From: Dirofilaria immitis
Lineage: Eukaryota > Nematoda > Chromadorea > Rhabditida > Onchocercidae
Direction: 5' to 3'
DNA length: 64,000 nt
Assembly: GCA_024305405.1 (NCBI GenBank)
Contig: JAKNDB010000066.1
Location: 186,001 to 250,000 of the forward strand
How positions within the stretch are numbered: the stretch's first letter is position 1; every line of letters starts with the position of its first letter. Below the pieces are notes generated by a model that did not search any database, was not told the DNA's origin, and saw only the letters and a program-made list of their open reading frames with translations. The position numbers and the translations under genes are program-made. This document shows, in pieces, positions 12,520 to 25,566 of this stretch.

Positions 12520-15500
12520 GAAGAATAGCTTAAAAATAAATGAATTAAATTTTTGATAAATTCAATAAGTCTAAATTAAATTTTCACAATCAAATATATC
12601 ATCGCAATTTGCATTTTGAGCCAAAATTTTTTCAAAATCTTTTGCAATAATAAATTTTCTTTTATAATAAAATGATTTTTTTTTAAATATTTCATATTTA
12701 AGATTATTTTATTGTTAATATACATATTTATGTATTTTACACTTCAATCTATGTTTCGTATTGATCATCCTTCTATCTTCAGCAATTTCTGATTCTGATA
12801 TCGTAAGTAATGCTGATATTTAGTGAATGCTGATATTCCAGATGTCCAATTGATCATGTTAAAATAATGTTTCAATAAAATATCTATTCTATTTATCTTT
12901 AAGGTAATCGTTCAAATAACGAATGTTACGAGTATGCGTGATGTTTTATGGCCAACTTCTGTAGCAGGTACAATATTAATTAATCGATGAAATAATTAAA
13001 TAATGTACGAGCAAATTAATCATTTAAAAAATAAGTAATTGAAAATAAGTGATAACATAGAAATGCTACTCATTATTATGCATTTGTGTACGATTGTTTA
13101 TTATCAAGTAAGATAGGACTTCTTATCAGTCAGGTATCATCTATTGATCAGAGAGTTAACGCTCTCTTCGATTCATGTGCAGAAATAAAAAGAGAAATAG
13201 ATTCTGAATGATTGAAAACTTTTAGAAACGATAAATATGAATGTGTTTGATGTTGTGATTTTCCTTTGGAATATTTTTGGCAATAATGTAAAGCATATAT
13301 AATAATTAATTAAAAATTTCATGTAAGAAGTGATAAGAATTCACGTGCGTGGAAATTACTGAAAGTGACGTGAATAAATGGATGATTAAGAAAGAGATCA
13401 ATTCGTTGTAATTCGGATATTTACTAATCAGAAAAAATATGCGAACTATTTATTAGGATGAATCATATCAATTATTTAAGTAACGTTCCACTCAGTACCA
13501 TTTTTGATGATTTATTTATCTGAGGAAAACTATAGCTAAGCTTTGATTAGCCTTTTACGAGTAAATAAAATAATAGATCGCAAGTGAATTTCTTAAAGAA
13601 CTGAAATATTTTCTAAAATTTGAAACTGAAAATTCCACCTATACATTAAAAAAATTTTGTACATTTTTCAATAAGCCTGTTAAGGAAGGAAGTGTATTAA
13701 TATTAGTATTATCGAGACAGGAAGTAGTGAAGATACAGGTGATGTTGATTGATGCCAAAAAATATTTTACTAATATTTTTCGAGATTTCATAAAATAATT
13801 GAATGCATTGTGAAATAAGTAGAAAAAGTGACAAGTCGGCGAAAAGAAATAGCACAAAAAGCCTTCATTTCGACAATTCAACATATCACTCTGTTAAAAA
13901 TTTTATCAGTGATAAAGCTAGCAGTAATTATTACTAGTATCAAGGATGAAATTAGTAGTAATAAATATTATTGTATCACAAAAAGTTGACAACAAGAACG
14001 ATTGATCTAGAAATCGTTAATCCTTACTCCTCAATCCGATATTTTATTCTAATAATGAAAAATTTGATTGATATCTAAATAAGGATGAAAAGCAAAGATT
14101 TGCTATACAATCTGGTACAAACATCTTTTCGTATAATTAAGATTATTGAATAATAAAATAAATATACTTCGGAAATAGTAGATGTAGTATTCGGGTGTAA
14201 AAAATGAGAAGAGAATCATTTGTTTATAGCATTTTTCCAAGTACTGTTTACTTCATCGAACACTTATTTTTTACTTAACATTTAACTAATTCTTCATTTA
14301 TGAGACTACTCAATTTCATATTAAATGATAAAATGTTATGACCGAATGATATTTATTATCAATTAAGATCATGAAAGTGATGTGTTTAATGAAATATGCA
14401 GATATTTCAATTTAAAAGAAATTTGAAATGTTGTAAGTTTGGATCAATGAGGCGAAATATCGATTAAATCAAAATGCTTGAAGTATTGGACTGTATGCAA
14501 ATATTTCTGTCAATTATGGTGATGATGATACAGTGATAAGCAATCATTAGAGATACTAGGAGTTTTAATGAAATGTACTTGCCATACTTCTGAATTCGTT
14601 CTGTCATTGATTCTTTCAAACACTTTTCAATGACTAATATTTCCTGATTTTTTAATAATATAATTTCATGCTGAATATTACAATCATTATCAATGAGCAT
14701 TATTTAAGAATTTTCATATTCCAAAATAAATAAATGATGCTAACAGTTACAAACTGCTAAGGATAGAAACATTGTTGAAAGTATTGATAAGAATAATTAA
14801 TTCGAGATTTCATTTTAATTCAATTTTTGAAATTGAAAAATATTTAGAAAATTACTACTTATTTTCAAATAACAATTCGAAAAAAAATTTCGTAATATTC
14901 AAATGAAACTTAATTATTAAATTAGTTTAAATCGTTTTTGTCTTAATTTGGCAACTTTCTTTTCCGTTAAATCAAATTATTCATTTCGATTTCTAAATTA
15001 ATTCCGCTGTTAATAAATGAATTGAAATAAGAAATAATAGCTAAATATCAAAGAAATATAAAATAACTTCAATTGCTATATTAATTAAAGTTTGAACAGA
15101 GAAGATAATAGAATGCTTAAAAGTTCAAATCGCTATTTATGGAGCGAAAAAGAAAATAAAACTATAATATCAAATCAATTTCAAACTATATTTAAATTAA
15201 GAAAGCTTCCCTTGCTTACCTTACAAGTCTATTGGATTTGTTCAAATTGCGACAAACAACTTTACCGCATTTTTGCTATTTATTTGATTCTACATTTTAA
15301 CTATATCATTATCGACGAATTCTCGAATTTCACTTTCCTTCCATCTTTCTCGTCTTTCATTCCTGCCGGCTTACCTTAAATTTTTGCATAACATTCAATC
15401 TTATGACTGTTTCACTCACTGTAGGCTATACTTTCTCTAATTTATTTTGAATAATTGGAAGCAATTCAAATTTGTAACTTAGATTTAGATATATTTTGAA

Positions 15501-18500
15501 ATAGAAATTATTCGAGAAAATAGAATAGATATTTTCTGTTTTACTAAATGTAAGAAAATTTAAATTAATCATTTTTAAAATGTTCGATCAATAATTACTT
15601 GATTATTTTAATCGTTAAAAAGGTTTAAGGTAATATGAAAAGAAAGGAAGAAAATATTTGACTTTATTGATGCCTTCTGTAAATGTAACAATTAACATTC
15701 TAAATCAGCCAAATTCAGCCAAATCTTCTTTTTGCAATTTGCAAAAAGTTACATTGTATTCCGATACGGCAAAATAAAATTGATGTGATATTGTGATATA
15801 TTATTACTTTAAAGTTTATAATTTATCATAATGTGCAAGTAAAAAAGAAGCGCAAAATTGCTTATCGGAATTATAGAAATTGAAAATATATATCCAAAAT
15901 TTATTTTTGACTTTTTGGTTTTATCATTAATTGAAATTTATATATAATTTCTATAAATGTAAGCAATGAAAACAATTGCCAAGTTGTATAATTCTTTAGC
16001 TATAAGACTCTCGAGATGTTATGAATAAAAGGAATACTTATTCCTATTATTTTTAAATTTCTTTTTCGAAATTTTGTAATAAATTTCAATTATCAGTTGT
16101 AGAATTGTTTGCCAATGAAAGAGAGTATGATATATTAGATATTAACTAAGAATTGCGATACATAGTTTAAGAAGAAGACATTTTCAAAATTTATACCTTT
16201 TTTTTGCAAAGAGAGGAAGAGAAATTAGATGAATGATTTAGCTAAATAATAGAGGATATTGCGTCGTTATTTTTTTCAGTTATAAACAAAAATTATAACT
16301 TCAAAATGTTCCAATCATAAATTTTTCTCAAACAAATTGATTTATACGTTGTAATAAAATATTGGCATTCTGAAGTTTCTTTCTTATATTTTCATATAAA
16401 ATTAATTTTCATTACGCTAAACTATGATGATCCATCTATTTGATTTAAATTCATACTCTCATATATATCCTTATCATCGCATTTTTGATATCTCTTATCA
16501 TAATGATATCATCAGTAATGCATATCATATATTTGACACCAAAAAATTAGGATACGCTCATTTTCATTTCTGTTTCTCAATTTATCTGCAGGTTAAATCA
16601 TTCAGATAAACTTTCGTTTGCTTTTCCAATTTTGAAAATAACGTCATGAAAGGAATAATTTAAGATAAACAATAAAAAGAATAAATAAAGCATTCCTTTC
16701 ACAACACTCCGTTCCAAAAATAAATAAATAAACAAAACAAATCGTAAAATTTTATTTGCTAATGATCTTATATAAAAATCAATATAATATTGATAAGAAA
16801 AACGAGAAAATAGATAAGACAGACGTCCATCTATTTATTCATACAGATCGGTGATAACACGTATGTTCACGTGTAACGCTGAAGCATATTTCACTTGATA
16901 CTATTGCTCATTGTTTATCCTACGTTCAGAAAAAGATTTTGCTAAAATGCCTAATACGATGTGTAGCCAAAAATTTATAAAAACTTGGCGTTGATTAATT
17001 GACCACTGATTATATGGCACTATAAAATGATTATAATGCAATAATCATTTTGATTATTATTATCAGTAATGATATGATTTTATCATCGTACTATTTCTTA
17101 AATAGATAATAAAATGAGCTTTCTATTCCCTCCAATTATACCGTCATAATTATTCAGCATTTTAAGAAATGCTGAATAATTAAAACTTGACAAATGTCAA
17201 TAAATATGCTATCTTTTCGTCAAACTATTTCTTTTATGATATAAATCGTAAATATTGAAAGGTTAAAATGCGGGAATTAGAATAAAAGATCAAATTAGCG
17301 ATTCATGCGAATTTATGCGAATATAACTGTATTTGATGATTATATTATCTCATCAAATATAAAGAAATAATCCATGGCTTAGGAATTTATGATATAAAGC
17401 AAAGTGCATAAATACAATTGATTGAAGGCATTGAGAAGGTTTAAGGACATTGGCCTTAAAGGCCTGAATAGTGTGTGGCTCAGAATAAAGTCCAAATTAA
17501 AAATGAGAATAGAGGCTATTAGTAATATTTGATTGGATCGAGAAAAGAACTCTTTCTCTCTAATCGCTTCTTTTAACTATTCTTAAAAAGGAAAGTGAAG
17601 ACGAGAAACGAAACAGTCGAGATAATTTATTTTCAATAAGAGAAATCATTCAAACTTTATTCATTCATTCATTCATTCAAAGTTTCAACTTCACATCTAA
17701 TCCTTTCTTCCAAAATTGATAAGTGGCCATACTATTTATTGCTTTATAAATCAATAAATAATAATAATAATTAATTATTATTATTATTTTTATTATCATT
17801 ACTGCTATTATTATCATTATTCATGGAAGGATGAATTATTAACTTTTTATTGATAAACTTGATCATCCAACTAGACTTTCCCAAGAACCGATTGTAAATG
17901 TTGATCATTTCAATGCAGTTACATAATATCTAGATTCATTTTCGGGAGTTCAAATTAACGATCAACTAATGAAATGTGTGATCAGTATTCTAATTTATCA
18001 CTGTTCGATTCAATGATACGATACGATCATTTGCCGTTATTGCAAAAATTAAGCAAAATTTCATTTATATCATTTGCCTTTCTTAAATGCAAATCAGGAA
18101 ATATATTATCTAAAAAAACAGACCGATCACAATATTGCAATTGTTAGTTCTATTCTTAAAATCAACGATTATAAAAATGAGAAGAAAGTAAATGAAGCAA
18201 AAATAGAATATTTGAATAGTCCAAAATTTTAATTTGTTTCTTTCGAAACTTCATAACAAGAAAGCGGAATTTTTACGCTCTATATTCTATTTTTATCATT
18301 TTCAAAATCTACCTTTCTTGACTATAAAATCGTTATAACATCTGGCGTAGTCATTTCATCTATTCATGTTTTATTTACCTCATTCATTCTCCACTTTATA
18401 AGTTTATATTAATTCATAAATGCAAGAATGAAAGATGAAAACAAAAAGAAAAAACTTTTTAATATGCCTTTCAAGGCCAATCATATATCAATCATTATTC

Positions 18501-20910
18501 GAAATGATTTAATTCCTTGTTTAAATATGCATGTCAAAACGAAACTTTTATATTTGCAATTCAACTTATAAACTTTTGATTGATAGCTTATCTCACTATG
18601 ATTATTCATGAAAATGCAATACAATATGATAACTTATGCCTTGGTGAATAATTGCAATTATTAATGAAGGAAGGTATAATTAAATTCATATAATTAAATT
18701 GGAAATTTTAACTCAAATTAATTCTAATATCATAACTCCATATTGCATATTCTCTTTTAACATCAATTTGATATTGTTTAAAGGCGAATAATTGAACTAA
18801 AATTGATAATTGATTATGGATGAGATAAAAAAGTATTATAATTGAAAATAGAATGATATATCCTTTTTTCTTTTCTTAATGCTATCACATTTGTTCATTC
18901 TCATTCAAATATGTTATTTAAAATGATATATTAAAAACTTTCGGATAATGATAACATCAATCTCAAAATATTCTATAAAATTAAATTTTTTTATTGCAAT
19001 TAATTTATTTTTGTTAAAAAAATAAATGTAAAAAAATTCAAACGGAAATAAAAAAAAAAAAGGAAGGCAAAATGACAAATTGGACAATTGGAAGCAAATT
19101 TTTAAAGCAACGAAAATACATAGAGTTTAATGATGATAATAATGATGATAATGATGATGATATAGAAGAGGAAAGAAAAGAGGAGCAGATTGAAGGAGTA
19201 CTACGACAAGGACGAATAATGGCGACATTTACCGCAACGATTTCATTTTTGTGTAATCATACTTTCTGACCTTCCGTTCTCCTCCGCATATCTCCCTTTC
19301 TCGACCTTCCCAACAACTTTGACCTTATGAATTTCGTTTGCAACTTATTTCTGATCTATACATATTCAGTTAATTTGAGTCTTCATTCTTTTCCTCTCTC
19401 AATACTAAATTCATTTAATCGCTTCACTCTTTTCTCATTTTAGAGTAACCTTTTAAAAATCAATAGGAGTCTATTTTCTTTTTTTTTCACACATACATTG
19501 ATATCAAAGATAGATTGACAAATTTTTTTGATATCATTGTAATTCACCGACATATCGAGAATATGCATTCAACAATCTCTTCTATGAATTGTATGAAGCA
19601 TAAGAAATTGATCAAGTTCCAGCGATGCTTATATTAATTTCATCAGGGACATCTTTTTTTCATGAATTAGAAATATATCAAAACACAGAATCAATCATTG
19701 CGCATGAGATGAAATTAAAATCCAGATGGAGATCAAACTGTAAATCAATAAAAATTTAAAAATCAATGATCGGATTATGATTCAGATCAATAAGCGATTA
19801 TTGAAATATATTGTGAAATATAAGTTACTAATATAAAAGGAAGTAAAAAGAATAAATCAATTATAGAAGTTATCATCAGTATCATAAAGGTAGAAAAAAT
19901 TATCAAAATATTGGATATGATATAAATAAGAATTGTATGCCATCTTCCAGCATTGATATCAATATTAAGTTGCATATATATATGTATGTATATATCATCA
20001 TCATCATGTTAGGAAGTAAAAGGTAATCCAGTTTTCCTGTAATTGCTTTAAAGAATGACATCCAGTTTTGAATGTAACTCGTATTATCACAAAAATAATA
20101 AATAAAATGTTGAAATCAATTGCAAAAAGAATCATCGGTAATCAGAAAATAACATATAATTATTGATCTATTGATGATATCTGATTATATAATTCATAGA
20201 TTAATCACCAAGAGACTAATTTCTTTTGAAAAAAAAATAGTAATTAAAATTTTAATGCAAATATCTCATACAACATTCTAATGTCATTCAAACAAATTTT
20301 GCTTGAGAGGATTAGGCAGATTTTCAAACAAATTTTAAATAAGATTTTTTTGTTTAAAAAGTAGTAAACTTACACAAATACATCAATATTCAAAAATATG
20401 CATTTCACATTGATATCTGATAATCTTTATCATTAAATTGCTTGTTAGCGATTAATACATAAAAGAAAGTATCGATTTCGAGAATTTCTTTTTAATTTTG
20501 AATTTGTAATTCATTTGTATTGACTTACTCATAAAACTTTTTCTTTTTTCATTGGTTTAAATTTGCTGAAACTAAGTAAATCATAACAATAGAAGAGTAA
20601 ACACATCATGAGCAGATTAAGGAAGGCCTTCAGATGGAATATCAACAAATAAATTGAAGATTGGTCAATGCTGAAAGGTCAATGACCCTACACTTTCAAT
20701 AGCAATAATTGTAACAGCAAAGAGTGTAACATATTTGACAAAACAATAATAATTAATAATATGATTGATTGATTGTTTGTGCTTAATTGATTTTAAAAAT
20801 TCAATCAGATTGAATTGGCTTTTGTAACATTTCTTAATCTTTTCTTAACTAATTATTTATAATATAGAGAAATAAACAAAACATCCTTCCAAACATATAC
20901 ATCAAATGTC
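12520..20910. other. 8.4-kb stretch without a supported gene
   Basis: AT-rich. A minus-strand segment at about 14582-14658 reads HEIILLKNQEILVIEKCLKE with a TTCAG acceptor and a GTACAT donor; it could be a helical/coiled exon, perhaps of the same minus-strand gene ending at 1423, but this is weak. A + frame at 19072-19269 is a GAT-repeat acidic peptide (NDDNNDDNDDD). A GC-richer patch at 17420-17480 contains the palindrome GGCCTTAAAGGCC. Short ATTC and ATT repeats lie at 17655-17685 and 17757-17820. Nothing else is assignable. Confidence 0.4.
17147..17182. repeat. perfect 16-bp inverted repeat (hairpin)
   Basis: Arm TAATTATTCAGCATTT is followed by a 4-base spacer (TAAG) and its exact reverse complement. 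No adjacent gene was identified. It may be a cruciform or a transposon remnant. Confidence 0.75.
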
Positions 20911-20917
20911 ATTCATA

Positions 20918-21160
20918 CTCATCAGCCAGAAGATCATCGTCTATGCTCATAAGCCAGAAGATCATCGTTTATCCTCATAAGCCAGAAGATCATCGTTTAT
21001 CCTCATAAGCCAGAAGATCATCGTCTATCCTCATAAGCCAGAAGATCATCGTTTATCCTCATAAGCCAGAAGATCATCGTCTATCCTCATAAGCCAGAAG
21101 ATCATCGTTTATCCTCATAAGCCAGAAGATCATCGTTTATCCTCATAAGCCAGAAGATCA
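20918..21160. repeat. 28-bp tandem repeat, nine copies
   Basis: Direct head-to-tail copies of a unit containing CATAAGCCAGAAGATCATCG and ending TTTATCCT or TCTATCCT. The first copy (CATCAGCC) is diverged and the last is truncated. Only one position (T or C) varies among the inner copies. Units abut without spacers, so this is a minisatellite. The unit length is not a multiple of three and the array has no open-frame character. Confidence 0.92.
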
Positions 21161-21169
21161 CAATTTCAT

Positions 21170-22111
21170 TTGTTATTTTTCAATTTTGCTCACAATTCAT
21201 TCTAATGAATTTTTCTACTTCTTCAATCAACGATAGAAGCGACAAAAAGAAATATCAATTAAAACATATATTTTAATTGAAATAGTTGGGCTATACCCTT
21301 ACCTCTATAATATTTCATTATTAACGATTGCATGAATCAATCAACAATAATGGACATTGAACTTGAGCCTTAGCTTATGCTATGTCTGCCTTCTCAAAGA
21401 TGAAATTAGAATCTGTCACATTGACAGATGATATGTCACACTTGTGTTGAGCATATTTCAGCTATTTTTTCAATGAAATAGAATCACTTGAAATTAGCCA
21501 TTACAATACACATGTATGTGTATGTAAATATGTATATATCAGCAGGTATATTTATCATTTCAGTTTATTTTAAGGGAGAATGGTACTTAAGAATAATAAA
21601 TGAATCTGAGGATTTCTGAATTCTATTTTCAAATAATTTAGTGAGTAATCTGATGATAGTATTCAGGTTGATTTTGCTTTATACTATTTATGTTATTGTA
21701 TAGCTATACAATTTCTTATTAAAGAAATTCGATAGAAAATAGTTAATTATATTTGCTCTTTTCTAACAAAACGAATATTTAATGATAATAATATAGATAG
21801 TTTCTTTATCTTAGATGATTTTTTTGCTTTTGCCAATAAATATTATTTGATATTTCGAGAACTCTTATTTAAATAGAGCAGTAAATAATAAAGTTTCCAA
21901 AACCTGGACGAACTTTTAATAACATTTTGATTGTGTTATGGATGAAATCAATTTGTGGGATTTATAAATTTTCATATGAAATTTATCTGTCTCAAACTAA
22001 TTCAAAATTTTTGCAACAGAGAGTGTGGAGAGCGTTTATTGAATTGTTCGTTGGTTATAGTTCTGATGATCTTTTTACGTGTACATACGTTTGTCGTTTG
22101 TTACGTGAATA
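21170..22111. other. upstream region of the KIN17 gene
   Basis: Intergenic AT-rich stretch holding the presumed promoter and 5' UTR of the KIN17 gene. Two overlapping short frames at 21927-22152 cover the 5' UTR and first exon and are not separate genes. No trans-splice leader or core element was recognised. Confidence 0.4.
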
Positions 22112-25100
22112 ATGGGCAAGTACGAGAAAGGAACACCGAAAGAAATTGCTAATCGATGCAAATCAAAAGGATTGCAGAAACTAAGATGGTATGGGAATAA
22201 TGTATTCACATTATTTTATCTGATATGGTATATGCTAAATAGTTTTCGCATTGTCTTAATTTATTAATCTGTATATTCTCTAATATTTCAGGTTTTGTCA
22301 GATGTGTAAAAGCAGTGCCGCGACCAAAATGGTTTTAAATGTCATTTAACGAGTGAGACTCATCAGCGACAGTTGTTATTGTTTGCTGAAAATCCGAACA
22401 CCTATTTGAAGGAATACAGTGAAGAATTTGAAAATAATTTTTGAAGGTAATGCTTTGATGGCCTTTCTTGTTACATGAATTTGATCATAGATTGCACATG
22501 CATATATTGTTCTCGCAAAATGAAATATGCTGTTTTTAGTTTCTGAGGTAGCTTAACTTTAGATTAATCAACCATCATAAGTTTCTTTTTTCGTTGTTTA
22601 ATTCTCAATCTACGTTGGAATTCCCAGTAGTAAATCTTTATTGTGTCTTAACATTATTTGGTCACTATTATAGCCATCAGAAGTTTCTTTTTTCTTCTTT
22701 CGTTGGTGTTATAGTAGTAATTGGTTCAGCTTATTTTTATTTGCTATTCATATATCTGAAATACTCAAATGTGTGATACAACTGGATAGTAAGAAGTGAA
22801 GAAAGAAATAAAAAATAAAACACATTATTAAAAAGTTATTCACCAGCATATTTTTTTCAAGGTATTACGAAGTACTTTTGGTACGAAACGCGTTCGTGCT
22901 AATGAAGTTTATCAGGAATACATCCGTGATAAGATGCATACGCATATGAATTCAACGAAGTGGCATACTTTAACAAATTTTGTTATTTATCTTGGGAAAT
23001 CCGGCAAATGTCACGTTGATCAAACAGAAAAAGGTTGATACTTTATTTTTCTTTATAGTTCATTTTTTGTGCTATTATATATTCCACTGAATTTTCTAAT
23101 TATCTTTCTTTTTTTTTGCGGCTAGACTTTTCAATCTTATTTGATCTATATACTTCATGTGTAAAACAAAGAAGGAAGAAGTTATATTAATGGTCGTAAT
23201 GGAATTTGATATGATGTTCCAGAGTCTTAGTCGTATAAGTTGATTTCTTTCGCATATCATTTGGAAGTCACTATAATAAGCTGATTTATTTAGGCTGGTT
23301 CATTGCATGGATTGACCAACAAGAAGAACTCAGGAAACAAGAAGCACTGCATAAAGTTAAAGCAATACATGATGATGAAGAACGGTTGCAGCAGTTATTA
23401 GAAGAACAAGCAGAAAGGTACGTATTTATATTAGACAATAATTGCTTGAGTTTAAGACAGATCCTGAGCCAAATTTTTTTCTCGATGAGCTTAGAGTTTA
23501 AATAAACTAGAATATAAATAGGTATATTTTAACTCTTTCTTTAATTTTTCTATTTATGAAAAATTTGTCATTCTTTCAAAGAGCTCGCGAAAAACAAAAG
23601 CAGTCGTTAGAAGTAAATTCAAGCCATCCCACGGAATTACTTCGTACAAATAATGATGAGAAAGTCACTTTTTCCTTGACGGCAAAGAAGCCAACTGATG
23701 AGGTGAGTAGTAACTCGATTTCTAATTTAAAACGAAGCCTCCTCTTAAACAGTTGAATTAAAGAGGCATAATATTTATTATGCAGAGTTGATTTTATAAG
23801 AATAGATGTTTTATCTCTTAAACTTAAAAATGCGTAACAAACGAAGATAATGGTTTTTTAGATTGTAATGTTTCCTGGAAACTAGTTGATTTAAGCATTC
23901 ATCTAATTATTTTTCAATCGTTATAAAAGTCTTTTTCTAAGTTTGCTGGTATAAAGGCTTTTTTAACGTAGATAACCATTCAAGCAAGTAACGGTTCCGA
24001 ACGCTTACTTTCTCATAGCTTACTTTCCGCTTAATATTTTGTTAATATTAGTTTATAGGAACTCGCGAAACCAGATACGTCATTTCTTGCTGTGTCTTCT
24101 TCCATATTTGATATTAAAACCAAAAAGGGACGAAATCTGAATCGGAATTGCTAGATAAATCTAAAAAGCGCTACGAGAAGGATAATACCTCCAACGCATC
24201 AATCTCAAAGAAAGAAATAAAACGTGAGTATTAAAGGAGCATTGCATATGTAATTAAATTTTCTTGCAGCGCTAGTTTGCATCACTCTTGGTCTTTATTT
24301 ATATTATTCAATTTTAATGCCAATATATGAAGACTTTATAGTACTATTGATCGCTATAAATATTCGTTTCTTAAAATATTGTTTTTATTTAATATTGTTA
24401 CTTTCTTTTTACCTGCTGTACAATTCTATCTTGTTTACATTCTTTAGATGATACGACTGCTGAGTTAAACAAAAATCAAAAACAAGATGTGAAGCCAAAG
24501 AAAAATGTTTTGGATGAAATTATGGAAATGGAAGAACGTCGTAAGGAAAACGGAATAGGCGAGACAATTGGCTTCATGAAGGAATTGTTGTAAAAGTGAT
24601 AAATTTTCTATTTTTGTATGAATAGTATGTTCATAAAATTCCATGAGATCCAACTTGAACATAGGTACACACCGTTTGCATCATAAATAATTTGTCAATA
24701 GTTAGCACCATGAATTTTTCTGAAAATATTTTGTGACATGTTTATTCATGGTGTTTTGATATCTGGCCATTTTTTTTAATAGAATGAATGATTTTATAAA
24801 TGTGACTAATAAATTTCTGCTATTACGAAATTATAAAAATTTTTTTTCGTTTTAGATTACTACGAAAAAGTTTGGAAATGATTTCTACAAAGCAAAAGGG
24901 GTAGTAAAACAACTAGTGGACGACTTTACGGCCATTTTAGATGTAAATGGTTAGTTTATTCATACTCCTCATTTCCGTATTTCAGTTATTCTCTTTTCTT
25001 GAAGAAATCAATTACAGAGAAAAATTTTCTTATTCCAAACTTTATAATCCAAGTTATTTAGTGCCTAGTAAATCTTAAATTATAAATTCTTAAACTGCGT

Positions 25101-25566
25101 AACAGAGTCTCAATGTAATGGTTCTTACATTCTTGCTGAAAGTGAAGCTGATATATCCGAGGTTTGTTATTCTTAAAGAATAACTTAATTTGCTGAGATT
25201 TAATTAATCTTACTTATTCAATGGTAGATTTACTTATTAAAATTTCGAAAATTTTTTACAGATGGAGTGATTATATGCTTTAATAAAGTCAGTCAAATGA
25301 TCATCTTTACTGATATTAAAGAATTCTGTTAGCTAACTATTCATTGATTCAGGTTGTTCACTAAAGGTCAACCAAGAAAACCTGGAAACAGTAATACCAG
25401 CTGTGGGACGTAGATGTTGGTTGTTAATGGTGCATATCGTGGAACAAAAGCTGTGTTACAGGCGATCGAAGAAAAGAAATTCTCCGTAGTCTTACGTCTT
25501 GATGAAAGTTTTGCTAATGGAAGAGTTTTATGCTTACCATATGAGGATGCTTGCAAACTAAAGTAA
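22112..25566 (+). CDS. KIN: KIN17 DNA/RNA-binding protein homologue (multi-exon, frameshifted as read)
   Basis: Nuclear KIN17 family protein, linked in other animals to DNA replication/repair and RNA processing. Exons: 22112-22188, 22292-22446, 22862-23033, 23294-23417, 23582-23702, 24059-24223, 24448-24595, 24856-24949, 25353-25566. Start MGKYEKGTPKEIANRCKSKG matches the family N-terminus. Exon 2 encodes the zinc finger (FCQMC, then NGFKCHLTSETHQRQ). Exon 3 carries the winged-helix-like domain (GTKRVRANEVYQEYI). A Glu/Lys coiled region follows, and the C-terminal KOW/SH3-like part has DNWLHEGIVVK, DFTAILDVNG and LETVIPAVGR. Five single bases appear to be missing (zinc finger; end of exon 2; GTKSESELLD region in exon 6; before DNWLHEG in exon 7; before MLVVNGAYRG in the last exon), mostly in A or T runs. 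Splice sites are intact. Sequencing error is favoured over a pseudogene. Confidence 0.93.
25106..25161 (+). other. possible cassette exon inside the KIN17 gene
   Basis: A 56-bp open segment (reads SQCNGSYILAESEADISE) flanked by an AACAG acceptor and a GAG|GTTTGT donor, in the intron between KIN17 exons ending 24949 and starting 25353. Direct joining of those two exons keeps phase (VNG then CSLKVNQ), so including this segment as read would shift the frame. It may be a poison exon, an unrelated open stretch, or an in-frame exon that has lost one base. Confidence 0.3.

Noticed and set aside
20918..21160. CRISPR-like regular repeat
   Set aside because: Copies abut with no spacers and the genome is eukaryotic; it is an ordinary minisatellite.
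22112..25566. KIN17 as a processed pseudogene
   Set aside because: Introns with good splice sites are present, and the same type of base loss occurs in other genes and in non-coding repeats.
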